A stretch of 64,000 nucleotides of DNA, taken from Lewinellaceae bacterium. GTDB taxonomy: Bacteria; Bacteroidota; Bacteroidia; Chitinophagales; Saprospiraceae. Under the pieces are notes generated by a model, which was given only the letters and a program-made list of their open reading frames with translations, searched no databases and was not told where the DNA came from. The position numbers and the translations under genes were made by a program. This document shows positions 1 through 8,567 of this stretch, piece by piece (the first letter of the stretch is position 1; each line of letters opens with the position of its first letter). Where the stretch lies: NCBI GenBank assembly GCA_016712415.1, contig JADJRC010000012.1, positions 124,001-188,000 on the forward strand, read 5' to 3'.

Positions 1-430
1 CGCGGGTATACCATACGCCGTCGCCATAGTGCCGGCCTTTTGTTTTGATCAGGATAAGCGTATCCGGAAAAATACCGGGGCTGACGCTGCTGGCGGTTTT
101 GAAAACTTTCTTCATCACAGATTCCGTAAATTCCGCATCTGCAGCCGAGAAGTCTTCCACATCGCTTTTCAGGAACCCGATATAGCCCGGCAACATGGTT
201 TCGCGCGTCTGACCGGTTTCCAGCGGTTGTTTCATCTGAATCGACATTTCGGATGCCGTCACGAGGTTGAAATAGTTGTCGTGCCGGTCGGTGGTGATTA
301 CCGGTCCCGCAGCAGCGCTGTCGAGCAGGATAACCACATGGCCTTCATCAAGGCGCAAGGTGCGGGTGTGGGATTGCGCGTTGCAGCTGATGGATAAAGC
401 GAAAAAGCAAAAAGCAAAGAAGTGTTTCAC
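1..430 (-). CDS. Exported protein of unknown function, N-terminal part
   Basis: Reading the minus strand from a GTG at 430 gives an uninterrupted frame of about 143 codons that runs off the left edge, so the C-terminus is missing. The first 20 residues (KHFFAFCFFALSISCNAQS after the start) form a typical signal peptide, with cleavage likely near the Asn-Ala-Gln. A cysteine lies close to the end of the hydrophobic stretch, but the lipobox is poor, so a soluble periplasmic or secreted protein is more likely than a lipoprotein. The gene starts 32 bp after the stop of the histidine kinase on the same strand and is probably co-transcribed with it. I do not recognise the family. No ATG is available at this position, so the GTG start is inferred from the signal peptide that follows it. 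Confidence 0.7.
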   Translation of the reverse strand, partial: MKHFFAFCFFALSISCNAQSHTRTLRLDEGHVVILLDSAAAGPVITTDRHDNYFNLVTASEMSIQMKQPLETGQTRETMLPGYIGFLKSDVEDFSAADAEFTESVMKKVFKTASSVSPGIFPDTLILIKTKGRHYGDGVWYTR

Positions 431-462
431 AAAAACAGCGTTTGACAGATCAAAAAATGGTA

Positions 463-1854
463 TCAGTTCGAATGTTCGTACTCCCGCGCCAAAGGTGAAA
501 AAACCATCCGGAAAATGGTGCCGCCCCCTTCCGGGCTTTCGACGGAAAGCCCGATCCGGTGCAGGTTCAGGATACTTTGTACCAGTGAAAGTCCGATTCC
601 GGTGCCTTTTACCTGGCGGTGCCGCGAACTGCGGAAAAACGGCTCGAAGATAAGGGGTATTTCTTCAGCCGGTATACCCGGTCCGTTATCACATATCTCA
701 ATTTCGTGCGCGCCGCCGGCGCGAAAATACGCGCGGACGCGAACGCTCTGATCGGGCGAATACTTGCAGGCATTGTCCATCAGGTTGAGGATCGCCGTGC
801 GGAGCAGTGCTTCATTTGCGCGGATAAGCAGGTCTTGCTCCCGTTCGGGCATTTCGCCGAATTCAAGTGCTGCCTTGTATTCCGGATTGCGTTTGCGGAG
901 CAATTCTTTGGCCTGCCACAGCAGTTCATCGAGCCGTACATCGCCGAGCGGTATGGCCGCCGGGTCGTTGTAGATACGCGCCAGTTGGTGCAGTTTTTCC
1001 TCCACTTCCGTCAGCGCGTTCACGTCGTCGAGCACGCTTTGCAGGGCAGACTGGTAGGCGCCCGTATCGCGTTCACGGGAAAGGGTTACATCGAGCTGGG
1101 TCCGGATTGCCTGTAGCGGGTTTTTGAGTTCGTGCGATACATTGGACAGGAACATACGCTGCACCTGGAAAGCCTGTTGTACGCGGTCGAGCATGCGGTT
1201 GAAGGTTTCGGCCAGCCGGTTGAGCTCGTCGCGGTTGGGACTGGTAATCAGGCGTCGGCTCAGGTCGGAAGGCTGGATATGGTCTACCTCATTCATGATA
1301 CGAGATACCGGAGCGAGCGCCTGTCCGGCAAAGTACCAGCCGGAAGCCGTGATCATGCCCATACCCACAATAAAACTGATAATCAGTATGTTGCGAAGTT
1401 GAATCAATTCGGTTGGGTCGCAGAAGCCCTCCACGACCACGACATACGGGCGACCTTCCGGGTTGCTGACCACCCTCCCAAGGGCGTGCAGGTTGTAATG
1501 CCGGAAGCGGTACTCGCGTTGGGTGTAGATGGTCTGCAACTCCTTAAATGATACGGGGGGCGCGTCGGTATGAACGGAAAAGACACGTTCGTAGGCGTCG
1601 TCAAAAACACTGATATTATCCCGGTAGGGGAGGGTGTCGTTTTCCGGCGAATTCCACAATCCGGTCATGGGCCTGAACAGGTTGGGGTCGCGCAGGGCTG
1701 TCCGGGCGGTCATTTCCGCCTTGGAATCGAGCCCCTGAAAAAAGGATTCCTCCATATTTTTCTTGAACAGCAGATACACGACAACCAATACCCCGGCGAG
1801 AATGCTCGCGGCGATAAGCAGGAAAAGCAATGTCAGTCGGGCGCGTATTTGCAT
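463..1854 (-). CDS. Two-component sensor histidine kinase (HAMP-HisKA-HATPase)
   Basis: An inner-membrane sensor kinase of 463 residues. Order seen: transmembrane segment about 8-30, a periplasmic region to about 153, a second transmembrane segment about 155-178, a HAMP linker about 178-230, a HisKA dimerisation helix with the phospho-acceptor His241 in SHELKNP, then a HATPase_c domain with the N box (NLMDNACKYS), the G1 box (DNGPGIP), an F box (FEPFFR) and the G2 box (GTGIGLSL). The frame stays open upstream to 2193, but that extension lies inside the sirtuin gene and has no protein-like character; the ATG at 1854 is followed at once by the first membrane segment. The organisation resembles CusS/ArlS-type kinases. 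No response regulator is visible in the window; the usual partner would lie elsewhere. It starts 23 bp after the sirtuin stop on the same strand. Confidence 0.9.
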   Translation of the reverse strand: MQIRARLTLLFLLIAASILAGVLVVVYLLFKKNMEESFFQGLDSKAEMTARTALRDPNLFRPMTGLWNSPENDTLPYRDNISVFDDAYERVFSVHTDAPPVSFKELQTIYTQREYRFRHYNLHALGRVVSNPEGRPYVVVVEGFCDPTELIQLRNILIISFIVGMGMITASGWYFAGQALAPVSRIMNEVDHIQPSDLSRRLITSPNRDELNRLAETFNRMLDRVQQAFQVQRMFLSNVSHELKNPLQAIRTQLDVTLSRERDTGAYQSALQSVLDDVNALTEVEEKLHQLARIYNDPAAIPLGDVRLDELLWQAKELLRKRNPEYKAALEFGEMPEREQDLLIRANEALLRTAILNLMDNACKYSPDQSVRVRAYFRAGGAHEIEICDNGPGIPAEEIPLIFEPFFRSSRHRQVKGTGIGLSLVQSILNLHRIGLSVESPEGGGTIFRMVFSPLAREYEHSN

Positions 1855-1877
1855 TTCGGGTAACCTGGACAGGATTA

Positions 1878-2570
1878 TTAACGTCCCCGGAGCAATTCTA
1901 CAACCCTGGCCACACCGGTGGACGCCGGTTCCGCGATAACCGTCAGGTTGGGCATGCGCGAGAGTTCGTGATTGATCTGGGGACGCGGGTCGACGTAATA
2001 GAATGGAATATTGGCGTTGGCATAGATCATCAGGCTGGCAGCAGGGTAGACCTGCAAAGAGGTGCCTACAATGATAAAGATATCGGCCTGCGCGGCGAGT
2101 TGTGCCGCCGGCTCCAGCATCGGTACCGCTTCGCCAAACCACACGATATGTGGCCGGAGCTGGAAGCCTTTCTCGCATTTGTCGCCCATGCAAATATCGC
2201 CTTCACAAGGATATACCAGGTCGGGATAACGCGCCGAACGCGATTTGCGCAGTTCGCCGTGCAGGTGCAGGATGCGTGTGTTTCCCGCGCGTTCGTGCAG
2301 GTCGTCGACATTTTGGGTCACAATATCCACTTCAAAATCTTTCTCGAGACCGGCAAGGGCGCGATGGCCGGCATTGGGCTCGACTTCAAAGAGTTGTGCG
2401 CGGCGCTGGTTGTAGAATTCCAGCACAAGTTCCGGATTGCGCTGCCAGCCTTCAGGCGTGGCCACGTCTTCAATACGGTGGTTTTCCCACAATCCATCGC
2501 TGTCGCGAAATGTCCGGATACCGCTTTCTGCCGATATGCCGGCGCCGGTGAGGACGACGATTTTTTTCAT
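1878..2570 (-). CDS. cobB: NAD-dependent protein deacylase, SIR2 family (CobB type)
   Basis: A 230-residue class III sirtuin, which removes acyl groups from lysine using NAD+. Visible hallmarks: the NAD-binding GAGIS near residue 9, the FRDSDGLW segment, the catalytic TQNVD at 85-89 and His104 in LHLHGEL, then RPHIVWFGEAVP and GTSLQVYPA. Residues Tyr53 and Arg56 form the Y-x-x-R pair that in SIRT5-like enzymes binds the carboxylate of succinyl or malonyl lysine, so desuccinylase activity is a reasonable inference. The small zinc module is odd: it holds three cysteines (122, 127, 132) rather than four in two CxxC pairs. It sits upstream of the histidine kinase and may share its transcript. Confidence 0.93.
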   Translation of the reverse strand: MKKIVVLTGAGISAESGIRTFRDSDGLWENHRIEDVATPEGWQRNPELVLEFYNQRRAQLFEVEPNAGHRALAGLEKDFEVDIVTQNVDDLHERAGNTRILHLHGELRKSRSARYPDLVYPCEGDICMGDKCEKGFQLRPHIVWFGEAVPMLEPAAQLAAQADIFIIVGTSLQVYPAASLMIYANANIPFYYVDPRPQINHELSRMPNLTVIAEPASTGVARVVELLRGR

Positions 2571-2616
2571 GAATAAACCATTTTATCACCACACAGGCTG
2601 CAAGGATTGTTCGATT

Positions 2617-4545
2617 TTAAGCATTACCCGTTTTTGCCAGTTTGCTGTTTGCATACCCATATCCGAAATAGATGACCAGCCCGATGAGCAGCCAGATAAA
2701 AAAGCCGAACCAGCTTTTCGCCGGTATCTGTGCCATCATGTAAAAGCAGAATACCAGGCCCAGTACCGGTATCAGGGACAGGTTGTGCCGGAAACTCAAA
2801 ACAACCAGCCACAGGCAGGTAAAGATAAACAGCCACATGGGTATTTTATGCTGGAACAGGTCCCAGCCCGAGGCGTATTTTTCCTCCTCCGGGATGGGCA
2901 TATTTTCAATTGCCGTTTCATAGGCCTCTGGGTTCATGGCATTGAGGTATTGGGCCAGGTCGCCGCCCGCTGCGGCAAAACCGGCGCTGTCCTGCTCTGC
3001 AAAATAGGTTTTTACCCCCGATATCTCGCTTTCCGAGAGCCGGCTGAACATGGTTTCGGCATCGTACATCTCCCGGGCATTGGTGATCCAGTCCGTTGTA
3101 TCCTTTTGGTACTGCATCGACAGGAACAAGGCCATACCGGCCAGCATGGCGGGGTAAACCCATTTGGCATTCAGGTAGGGGGTGCGGAATTTTCCGCGCG
3201 GCGAACCGGGTGTCATTTGCAGTTTCAGCACCCCGGCGCACACCAGTACGAAGGCAAACAGCGTACCCATACTGCATAGGTCAAGCACAGTATCGCTGGG
3301 AATAAACAACATGGGCACCACTACGAACAACCCGGTGATCACTGTCGAAAACGCCGGGGTGCGGAAGGTGGGGTGTATCTTTGAAAAACGCCTGGGCAGC
3401 AGTCCGTCGCGACTCATGGTCATCCAGATACGCGGCTGGCCGAGTTGGAATACAAGAAAAACCCCTGCCATCGCAACCACGGCGCTTACGGCGATAATAC
3501 CCGAAAACCATTTCAGGTTGATCTTTGAAAAAACATAGGCAAGGGGGTCGTTGACATCCAGTTCCTTGTAGTTTACCATGCCGGTCAGCACCAGTGCTAT
3601 GATGATGTAAAGCACCGTGCAAAGCACAATGGAATACACCATCGCCCGGGGCAGGTCGCGCTGCGGATTCTTGCATTCTTCAGCCGTGGTAGACAGCGCA
3701 TCGAAGCCGATGTAGGCAAAAAATACGGACGATACCCCGGCCATCACCCCGCCGAAGCCGTTGGGGGTAAAGGGGTGCCAGTTTGTCGTATCCACATAAA
3801 ATGCGCCTACGATAATGACCAGCAGTACGACCACCAGTTTTAACACCACCATGGCATTGGCGGTGGTTTTGGATTCTTTTATCCCCACATAAACGAGTGC
3901 CGTGATCAGGATAGACATGATGATGGCAGGCAGGTCGAGAATGGCGCGCAGGCCGCCGATATTCGGGGCGTTCGCCCAGGCATCATAGGCTTCCCGCTGC
4001 GCATCGGTAAAACTGGCTATTGGGGTGCCTGCTTTCAGCAACCCGTTGGCCACCTCGAAGCCGTCGCGCGCCGATACATAGTCGATGGTTGCCCAGGACG
4101 GGATATGCCAGCCTGCGCTGGCGCAAAGACCGGTAAAGTAACCGGACCAGGATACGGCCACCGTGATGTTGCCCACAGCGTATTCCATGATGAGCGCCCA
4201 GCCGATAATCCAGGCTACAAGTTCGCCGAAGGCCACGTAGGAGTATGTATAGGCGCTGCCCGACACGGGTATCAGCGAGGCAAATTCCGCATAGGCAAAG
4301 GCGGCAAAACCGCAAGCCAGGGCTGTGAAAATGAACAGAAACACTACCGCCGGACCGCCATTGAAACTGGCTGAACCAATGGTGCTGAAAATACCCGCAC
4401 CAATAATAGCCGCTATACCGAGCGCTGTCAGATCGACAACACCGAGACTTTTTTGCAGACCACCGCCGTGTTCAGATTCCCTGTCAGCGGATGCGATTGC
4501 ATCGTCAACATTTTTTTTGCGAAACAGATTGTCGAGAAAAGCCAT
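2617..4545 (-). CDS. APC-family amino acid permease
   Basis: A large polytopic inner-membrane transporter of 642 residues in the amino acid-polyamine-organocation family, closest in style to cationic amino acid transporters (YfnA/CAT). After a short charged N-terminus comes the conserved first helix with AIIGAGIFSTIG, then further helices such as GSAYTYSYVAFGELVAWIIGW and the FFAYIGFDALSTTAEE segment typical of the family. Two extra-membrane insertions stand out: about 50 residues near 180-230, and about 90 acidic residues near 500-590 between late helices, which make it longer than common 450-500 residue members. The start is taken at the ATG at 4545; the more upstream ATG at 4605 would overlap the stop of the methyltransferase gene. 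The substrate cannot be told from sequence. Confidence 0.9.
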   Translation of the reverse strand: MAFLDNLFRKKNVDDAIASADRESEHGGGLQKSLGVVDLTALGIAAIIGAGIFSTIGSASFNGGPAVVFLFIFTALACGFAAFAYAEFASLIPVSGSAYTYSYVAFGELVAWIIGWALIMEYAVGNITVAVSWSGYFTGLCASAGWHIPSWATIDYVSARDGFEVANGLLKAGTPIASFTDAQREAYDAWANAPNIGGLRAILDLPAIIMSILITALVYVGIKESKTTANAMVVLKLVVVLLVIIVGAFYVDTTNWHPFTPNGFGGVMAGVSSVFFAYIGFDALSTTAEECKNPQRDLPRAMVYSIVLCTVLYIIIALVLTGMVNYKELDVNDPLAYVFSKINLKWFSGIIAVSAVVAMAGVFLVFQLGQPRIWMTMSRDGLLPRRFSKIHPTFRTPAFSTVITGLFVVVPMLFIPSDTVLDLCSMGTLFAFVLVCAGVLKLQMTPGSPRGKFRTPYLNAKWVYPAMLAGMALFLSMQYQKDTTDWITNAREMYDAETMFSRLSESEISGVKTYFAEQDSAGFAAAGGDLAQYLNAMNPEAYETAIENMPIPEEEKYASGWDLFQHKIPMWLFIFTCLWLVVLSFRHNLSLIPVLGLVFCFYMMAQIPAKSWFGFFIWLLIGLVIYFGYGYANSKLAKTGNA

Positions 4546-4601
4546 ACTGGAAACTCTGGTTTTAATGTTTTCAGCGTCCAAAGTAGGGCTTTCCCGGAAT
4601 T

Positions 4602-5405
4602 TCAAGGTTTAATTGCTTTCAGGGAATAAACCATCGGAATAATTCCTTCCAGCCCGCGGATACGATAATTACCGTCTTCTCCTTTTACCGTATTGCTGAA
4701 ACAATCAAAAGGAGAGAAGGGGTATTCGTTCAGAAATTCGATACGCATTCCCCGTCTGGCCAGGCTGTTTATTACCTCCGAAAGGCTGTGGTTCCAGCCG
4801 TAGTCCTTATAACTGATGTCGGCATAACGATCGGCATAACTCCCGGTATTCTCGGTCTCAATGACGCCGGAGTTGTGATAAGGGTATTTGAAGGCAGCCA
4901 TTTCCTCGTCGAACATCCAGACGACAGGGTGAAAATCCGCGATGTAAAAAAAGCCGCCGGGACGCAGGAAATGGTCGATTACTCCTGCCCACCGGTCCAG
5001 ATCAGGCAGCCAGCCGATGGTGCCGTACGAGGTAAATACAATATCGAAACGGTCATCCAGGTTTTCCGGAAGTTCATACACATTGCAGCAAACGAACTGC
5101 GCCGGGATATCCAGTTCGCCGGCGAGTTGCCTGGCGTAATCGATGGCTTTGTCGGACAGGTCGCAACCGGTCACTTCCGCGCCCAACCGCGCCCACGACA
5201 TCGTATCCTGCCCGAAATGACACTGGAGGTGCAACATTTTTTTGCCCTTAACCTCATTGCCCAGTTCCTTCAATTCAATGGCTGTCAGGCTGTTGCCGCC
5301 TTTCTTCCACTGTTCAACATCATAAAATGCCGATGTTTTGTGTATTTCCGTCCGCAAATTCCAGGCCTGGCGGTTGGAATCAAAATATTGATCATGGTCC
5401 TGCAT
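4602..5405 (-). CDS. Class I SAM-dependent methyltransferase
   Basis: A cytoplasmic methyltransferase of about 267 residues. The SAM-binding motif I is seen as MLHLQCHFGQDT with the acidic end of strand 2 at VTGCDLSDKAI; the FDIVFTSYGTIGWLPDL segment and LRPGGFFYIADFHP follow, as in the Methyltransf_25/11 group. The substrate is unknown. An alternative start 14 codons upstream (5447) would add MMNMMTTNDNNDN, which is encoded by a local low-complexity ATGA-type repeat, so the ATG at 5405 is preferred. It ends 56 bp before the permease start on the same strand. Confidence 0.85.
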   Translation of the reverse strand: MQDHDQYFDSNRQAWNLRTEIHKTSAFYDVEQWKKGGNSLTAIELKELGNEVKGKKMLHLQCHFGQDTMSWARLGAEVTGCDLSDKAIDYARQLAGELDIPAQFVCCNVYELPENLDDRFDIVFTSYGTIGWLPDLDRWAGVIDHFLRPGGFFYIADFHPVVWMFDEEMAAFKYPYHNSGVIETENTGSYADRYADISYKDYGWNHSLSEVINSLARRGMRIEFLNEYPFSPFDCFSNTVKGEDGNYRIRGLEGIIPMVYSLKAIKP

Positions 5406-5414
5406 AGTATTGTC

Positions 5415-5475
5415 GTTATTGTCATTCGTTGTCATCATATTCATCATTCATCATTCCTCATTCATCATTCCTCAT
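5415..5475. repeat. Low-complexity ATGAATGAGGAATGATGA-type repeat
   Basis: Between the lipoprotein stop and the methyltransferase start, the minus strand carries repeated units of the form ATGA(A/G)G(A)AATGATGAATG. Similar stretches lie at 45528-45560, 47900-47955 and 52155-52194. Here the repeat provides several in-frame ATG codons in front of the methyltransferase, which makes its annotated start ambiguous. Confidence 0.7.
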
Positions 5476-6783
5476 TTACTGCACTTCCTCCCTTCCTAAA
5501 TAACCGGCCTTCGCCTGCCAGACCGGATCGTTGTTGAGCAGTCGTTTGTGGATAGCGGTTTCGTAGCCGTTCAGGTATTCATAGTCTTCCGCTCTCACCT
5601 TCACTTTCCCGCCAAAGTCATAGTTCTTTAAGGGTTGGAACTGCGCACCCAGGTTATCCGGCACGTCGGGGAGCCTGTATGATACGATTCCGATGGCAGG
5701 CGGCATAAAAACCTCCCAGGTAATGCCAAGCGTTCCCGGGTGGCTGCGGGTGAATGCCAGCACATCGAACGACCCGATGCATTGGGTGGCCACCAGACGG
5801 TTGTCGGCCAGCACGGTAGGTTGCAGGTCGAAAGCGGGGACGGGCAGGGTTGCCGGAATAGCCGGGTACAGGCGATCGAAGCTATAGGCGTAACTGCCTG
5901 GTGTGGGATCGGCGCCGCTCAGCCTTACCCGGAAGCCATTGTAGGGTTTCGGGGCCGGGTCGAATACGTCGTTCGATATGGGTTCAAAGATGTCCAGGGT
6001 GCTGTAAACGGGGATTGCGCCGCCGGGTACGGGCAATTGGTCGCCCATAGCCAGGTATTTGGCGCCTGCCGTATCGACGATGCCTTCGACGCTGAAATCC
6101 CAGGCTGCTGTGAAGGGCAGGGTTATTTTCTTGGGCGTGGCAAAAATAGGCAGCATCAGGCCGGCGTCGAGGGTGGCATCGAGGGTCGGGCCGTCGATAT
6201 TGCCGAACAGGATAAATCGCCACATGGATTGCCCGTTTATCTTGACCCGCAACCACAATTTTCCTGTGTGGTATACCCGGTACTGACCGTTAAAATTGTT
6301 GGAAGGCGCCGGTCTGACGAAGGTGATCCCGTCGGGCACAACGACGGAGTCGACAGACGTGACGTTGGTGAAAGTCAGGTTGAGGTCGGTCGTCTGTTTG
6401 TAAAAAAGGTCGCGCAGATTGATGGTTTCACCACTTTTTAACCCGGTGTAGGTGGTCAGGTTCACCAGCGTATCGCTCATGCCGGTTCCGGGCGCGTCGC
6501 GGGTAATGATTTTTACGATCGTGCAGTCGAAGCGGTCGTCGGTCCTGGTTCCCGGAACCTCCACCAGGGTCGTGGCATTGCCCGCCAGTTCCTGGTAGCG
6601 TATCACGTTACCGTCGTCGTTGGAAAGAAACACCGCCAGCCGTGCCTGTAACGCGTTGAACTCATTTTTTACCGAAACGCTGTATACAGGTTCGCCCTGT
6701 TGGGGTTGGCCGGGGTCTTTCCGGCAGGCCGCGAGGGTCGGGAGGACCGCCAATGCGGGCAGTATTTTTGTATGGATGTTCAT
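5476..6783 (-). CDS. Lipoprotein of unknown function
   Basis: The product (435 residues) starts with a lipoprotein signal peptide ending in the lipobox LAAC, about 19 residues after the ATG at 6783, followed by a charged and Gln/Pro-rich tether. The rest is rich in beta-strand-like segments with no recognisable enzyme motif. The frame opens further upstream, but the lipobox position fixes the start. It is probably anchored to the outer membrane. It is on the same strand as the two small membrane proteins upstream, 80 bp away. I do not recognise the family. Confidence 0.75.
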   Translation of the reverse strand: MNIHTKILPALAVLPTLAACRKDPGQPQQGEPVYSVSVKNEFNALQARLAVFLSNDDGNVIRYQELAGNATTLVEVPGTRTDDRFDCTIVKIITRDAPGTGMSDTLVNLTTYTGLKSGETINLRDLFYKQTTDLNLTFTNVTSVDSVVVPDGITFVRPAPSNNFNGQYRVYHTGKLWLRVKINGQSMWRFILFGNIDGPTLDATLDAGLMLPIFATPKKITLPFTAAWDFSVEGIVDTAGAKYLAMGDQLPVPGGAIPVYSTLDIFEPISNDVFDPAPKPYNGFRVRLSGADPTPGSYAYSFDRLYPAIPATLPVPAFDLQPTVLADNRLVATQCIGSFDVLAFTRSHPGTLGITWEVFMPPAIGIVSYRLPDVPDNLGAQFQPLKNYDFGGKVKVRAEDYEYLNGYETAIHKRLLNNDPVWQAKAGYLGREEVQ

Positions 6784-6862
6784 AACGGTTGGGTATATGT
6801 TTGTCAGCAACAGCCTCTCAACAGTTTTTTACTGCGCCTTATTTTTCGCCGGGTCAGTTGTT

Positions 6863-7330
6863 TTAGAAAACAAATGCTTCCAGCGTATAGCATGCCAGCA
6901 GAAAGATACTCCAATAGCCGTACCAACGCATGCCATCCCGCAGGTCGTAAAAGCCGGCGGCAAGCGTTTCGCTGTCTTCATAATCGTCGGCGCCCCAGAG
7001 CAGGTAGCGCATGGCATTTCGCAACTGCCAGGAGGCACGCAGGCTCAACCCCACAGCAGTAAGGCTTGTAATAAAGCCCCACATGCGCTGTTTGTTGTCC
7101 CCTTCCAGAAGGTAAAATTCGCCGGAATAGTCATCGAGCCAGACATAAAAATTGTATAGAGTACTCAGGGTTACCACCACTGAAGCTACGATGATAGCCA
7201 GAATAGCCCATTCCCCCACACGCGCACATCGGCGGATTGAATAGCGCAGTGCGTCGCTCCATTCCAGGCCTGTTCCCGCTCGTTCGGAATGTTCTTCCGG
7301 ATACGGTGTTTCAGCGTCGGTATGATCCAT
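6863..7330 (-). CDS. Small membrane protein, three predicted helices
   Basis: 155 residues with an acidic N-terminus and three hydrophobic segments (about 42-62, 83-97 and 138-153), no signal peptide and no catalytic motif. Its layout (helix, long polar stretch, helix, a LR..A..Y/W pattern, helix) is shared with the next gene, so the two look like distant paralogues. They recall DUF5362-type Bacteroidota membrane proteins, but that is only a resemblance. It is separated by 17 bp from the neighbouring gene of the same strand, which suggests one transcript. Confidence 0.7.
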   Translation of the reverse strand: MDHTDAETPYPEEHSERAGTGLEWSDALRYSIRRCARVGEWAILAIIVASVVVTLSTLYNFYVWLDDYSGEFYLLEGDNKQRMWGFITSLTAVGLSLRASWQLRNAMRYLLWGADDYEDSETLAAGFYDLRDGMRWYGYWSIFLLACYTLEAFVF

Positions 7331-7347
7331 GTCGATATTATTTGGTT

Positions 7348-7809
7348 TTACAGTTGATTAGGTTCGCCGGCCAGGTTGCCCAGGAGTTCGAGGGCCGGAC
7401 CTGCTGCAAGGGCTGCAATAGAAACCAGGGACAGGCAAAGCAGGATGATAAAAAAATGGCGCAGCGGCCTGAAGGCTTGTGTTGCGGCGTATTGGTCCCT
7501 GTTTTGGGTTGCCTGGCGGAGCAGCACGGCAAACCGGTACAAGGAATAAGTCATATAAATGCAGGGAGCAGCCATCCCAATAAAGCCAAACCAGTATCCG
7601 GCGGTTTCTTCCAGGTTTCCGGAGAGCATAAGCCCGGAGTACACCATTACATTTCGAAATGTCCAGAGGAAATAAAAAGCCAGCATTGTTGCAATCCCCA
7701 TAATCCAGGGGATCGTTTCGGTCCAGTATTCCAGTATTTCGGCTTCCACCGGCATATTGTCGGAGGCCGGTTGCTGCATACCCTCGTCGAGTGGCGTTTG
7801 TTCGTCCAT
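7348..7809 (-). CDS. Small membrane protein, paralogue-like to its neighbour
   Basis: 153 residues: an acidic N-terminus with several Glu/Asp, then hydrophobic segments about 35-55, 70-90 and 120-140. A segment FAVLLRQATQNRDQYAATQAFRPLR lies between the last two helices, in the same place as LRNAMRYLLWGADDYEDSETLAAGFYDLR in the downstream gene. The function is unknown. It is the first gene of a short minus-strand run and is divergent from the LOG-family gene, with a 72-bp gap between them. Confidence 0.7.
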   Translation of the reverse strand: MDEQTPLDEGMQQPASDNMPVEAEILEYWTETIPWIMGIATMLAFYFLWTFRNVMVYSGLMLSGNLEETAGYWFGFIGMAAPCIYMTYSLYRFAVLLRQATQNRDQYAATQAFRPLRHFFIILLCLSLVSIAALAAGPALELLGNLAGEPNQL

Positions 7810-7881
7810 GAAGAGAAATTTGCTTCAAATAAAGCATGTAATGGCGGATTCACCGTTCTTTAGCCCAAAAATTATTTTAGC

Positions 7882-8448
7882 ATGCATTCGATTTCAGTTT
7901 TTTGCGGCGCCAATAAAGGCAGCCAGCCCTGGTTTGAAGAGGCCGCTACTGACCTGGGCAAAACCCTCGCTGAACGCGGTATACGGGTGTTGTTTGGCGG
8001 CGGCAGCGTCGGTCTCATGGGCGTGCTTGCCGATGCCGTACTAGCACATGGCGGCCAGATCACCGGCATCATTACGCACCAGTTGAACGGACTCGAGCTC
8101 GGCCATCCCGGCGTCGCCGATATGGTTTCCGTCGAAACCATGTCGGAACGGCGTGTTTTGTTGCTCAAAAATACCGACGGCGTGATCACCATGCCCGGAG
8201 GGTACGGCTCCCTGGATGAACACTTTGAGGCCCTTACCCTGGCGCAATTGCGCCAGTACCGCAAGCCGATCGGCTTGCTCAATGTGCGCGGTTATTACGA
8301 CCCGCTGATCCGGATGATGAACGTCATGGTGGAAAACGGATTTCTCAAGCCCGACAACCGCAATCTTTGCATTGACGCCCCCAATGTTTCCGAACTTTTG
8401 GAAAAAATGACCGCCTATGAGTACAAGGCCCTCGAAAAATGGCTGTAA
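7882..8448 (+). CDS. LOG-family protein (nucleoside 5'-monophosphate phosphoribohydrolase type)
   Basis: 188 residues with a Rossmann-like fold of the TIGR00730/LOG family, which cleaves cytokinin-type or purine nucleoside 5'-monophosphates into base and ribose 5-phosphate. It has the N-terminal VFCGANKG, the FGGGSVGLMG turn and the catalytic signature PGGYGSLDEHFE (family form PGGxGTxxE, here with Ser for Thr). Length and start match the family. In bacteria outside plant-associated lineages the physiological role is usually nucleotide salvage; the exact substrate is unknown. Confidence 0.9.
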   Translation: MHSISVFCGANKGSQPWFEEAATDLGKTLAERGIRVLFGGGSVGLMGVLADAVLAHGGQITGIITHQLNGLELGHPGVADMVSVETMSERRVLLLKNTDGVITMPGGYGSLDEHFEALTLAQLRQYRKPIGLLNVRGYYDPLIRMMNVMVENGFLKPDNRNLCIDAPNVSELLEKMTAYEYKALEKWL

Positions 8449-8503
8449 ACCCAAAGGCGGGGTTAAAGTTCTTTTAAAACTGGTGTCCCGGGCGTGACGG
8501 TTT

Positions 8504-8535
8504 TTTGTTTTTCGGTTTTATGAGTGGTACTTTTG
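8504..8535 (+). promoter_or_regulatory. Bacteroidota-type promoter of the thioredoxin-like gene
   Basis: TTTG at 8504-8507 and TACTTTTG at 8528-8535 are separated by 20 bases, which fits the known Bacteroidota sigma-factor consensus TTTG-N(19-21)-TAnnTTTG. Transcription would start near 8542, just upstream of the ATG at 8568, and so rules out the longer reading frame that begins at 8505. Confidence 0.6.
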
Positions 8536-8567
8536 TTCTAATTAAATCAGACCTGAACGTGATCGAT

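Noticed and set aside
1855..2193. N-terminal extension of the histidine kinase
   Set aside because: The extension overlaps the sirtuin gene on the same strand in another frame and has no protein-like composition; the ATG at 1854 begins directly with the first membrane helix.
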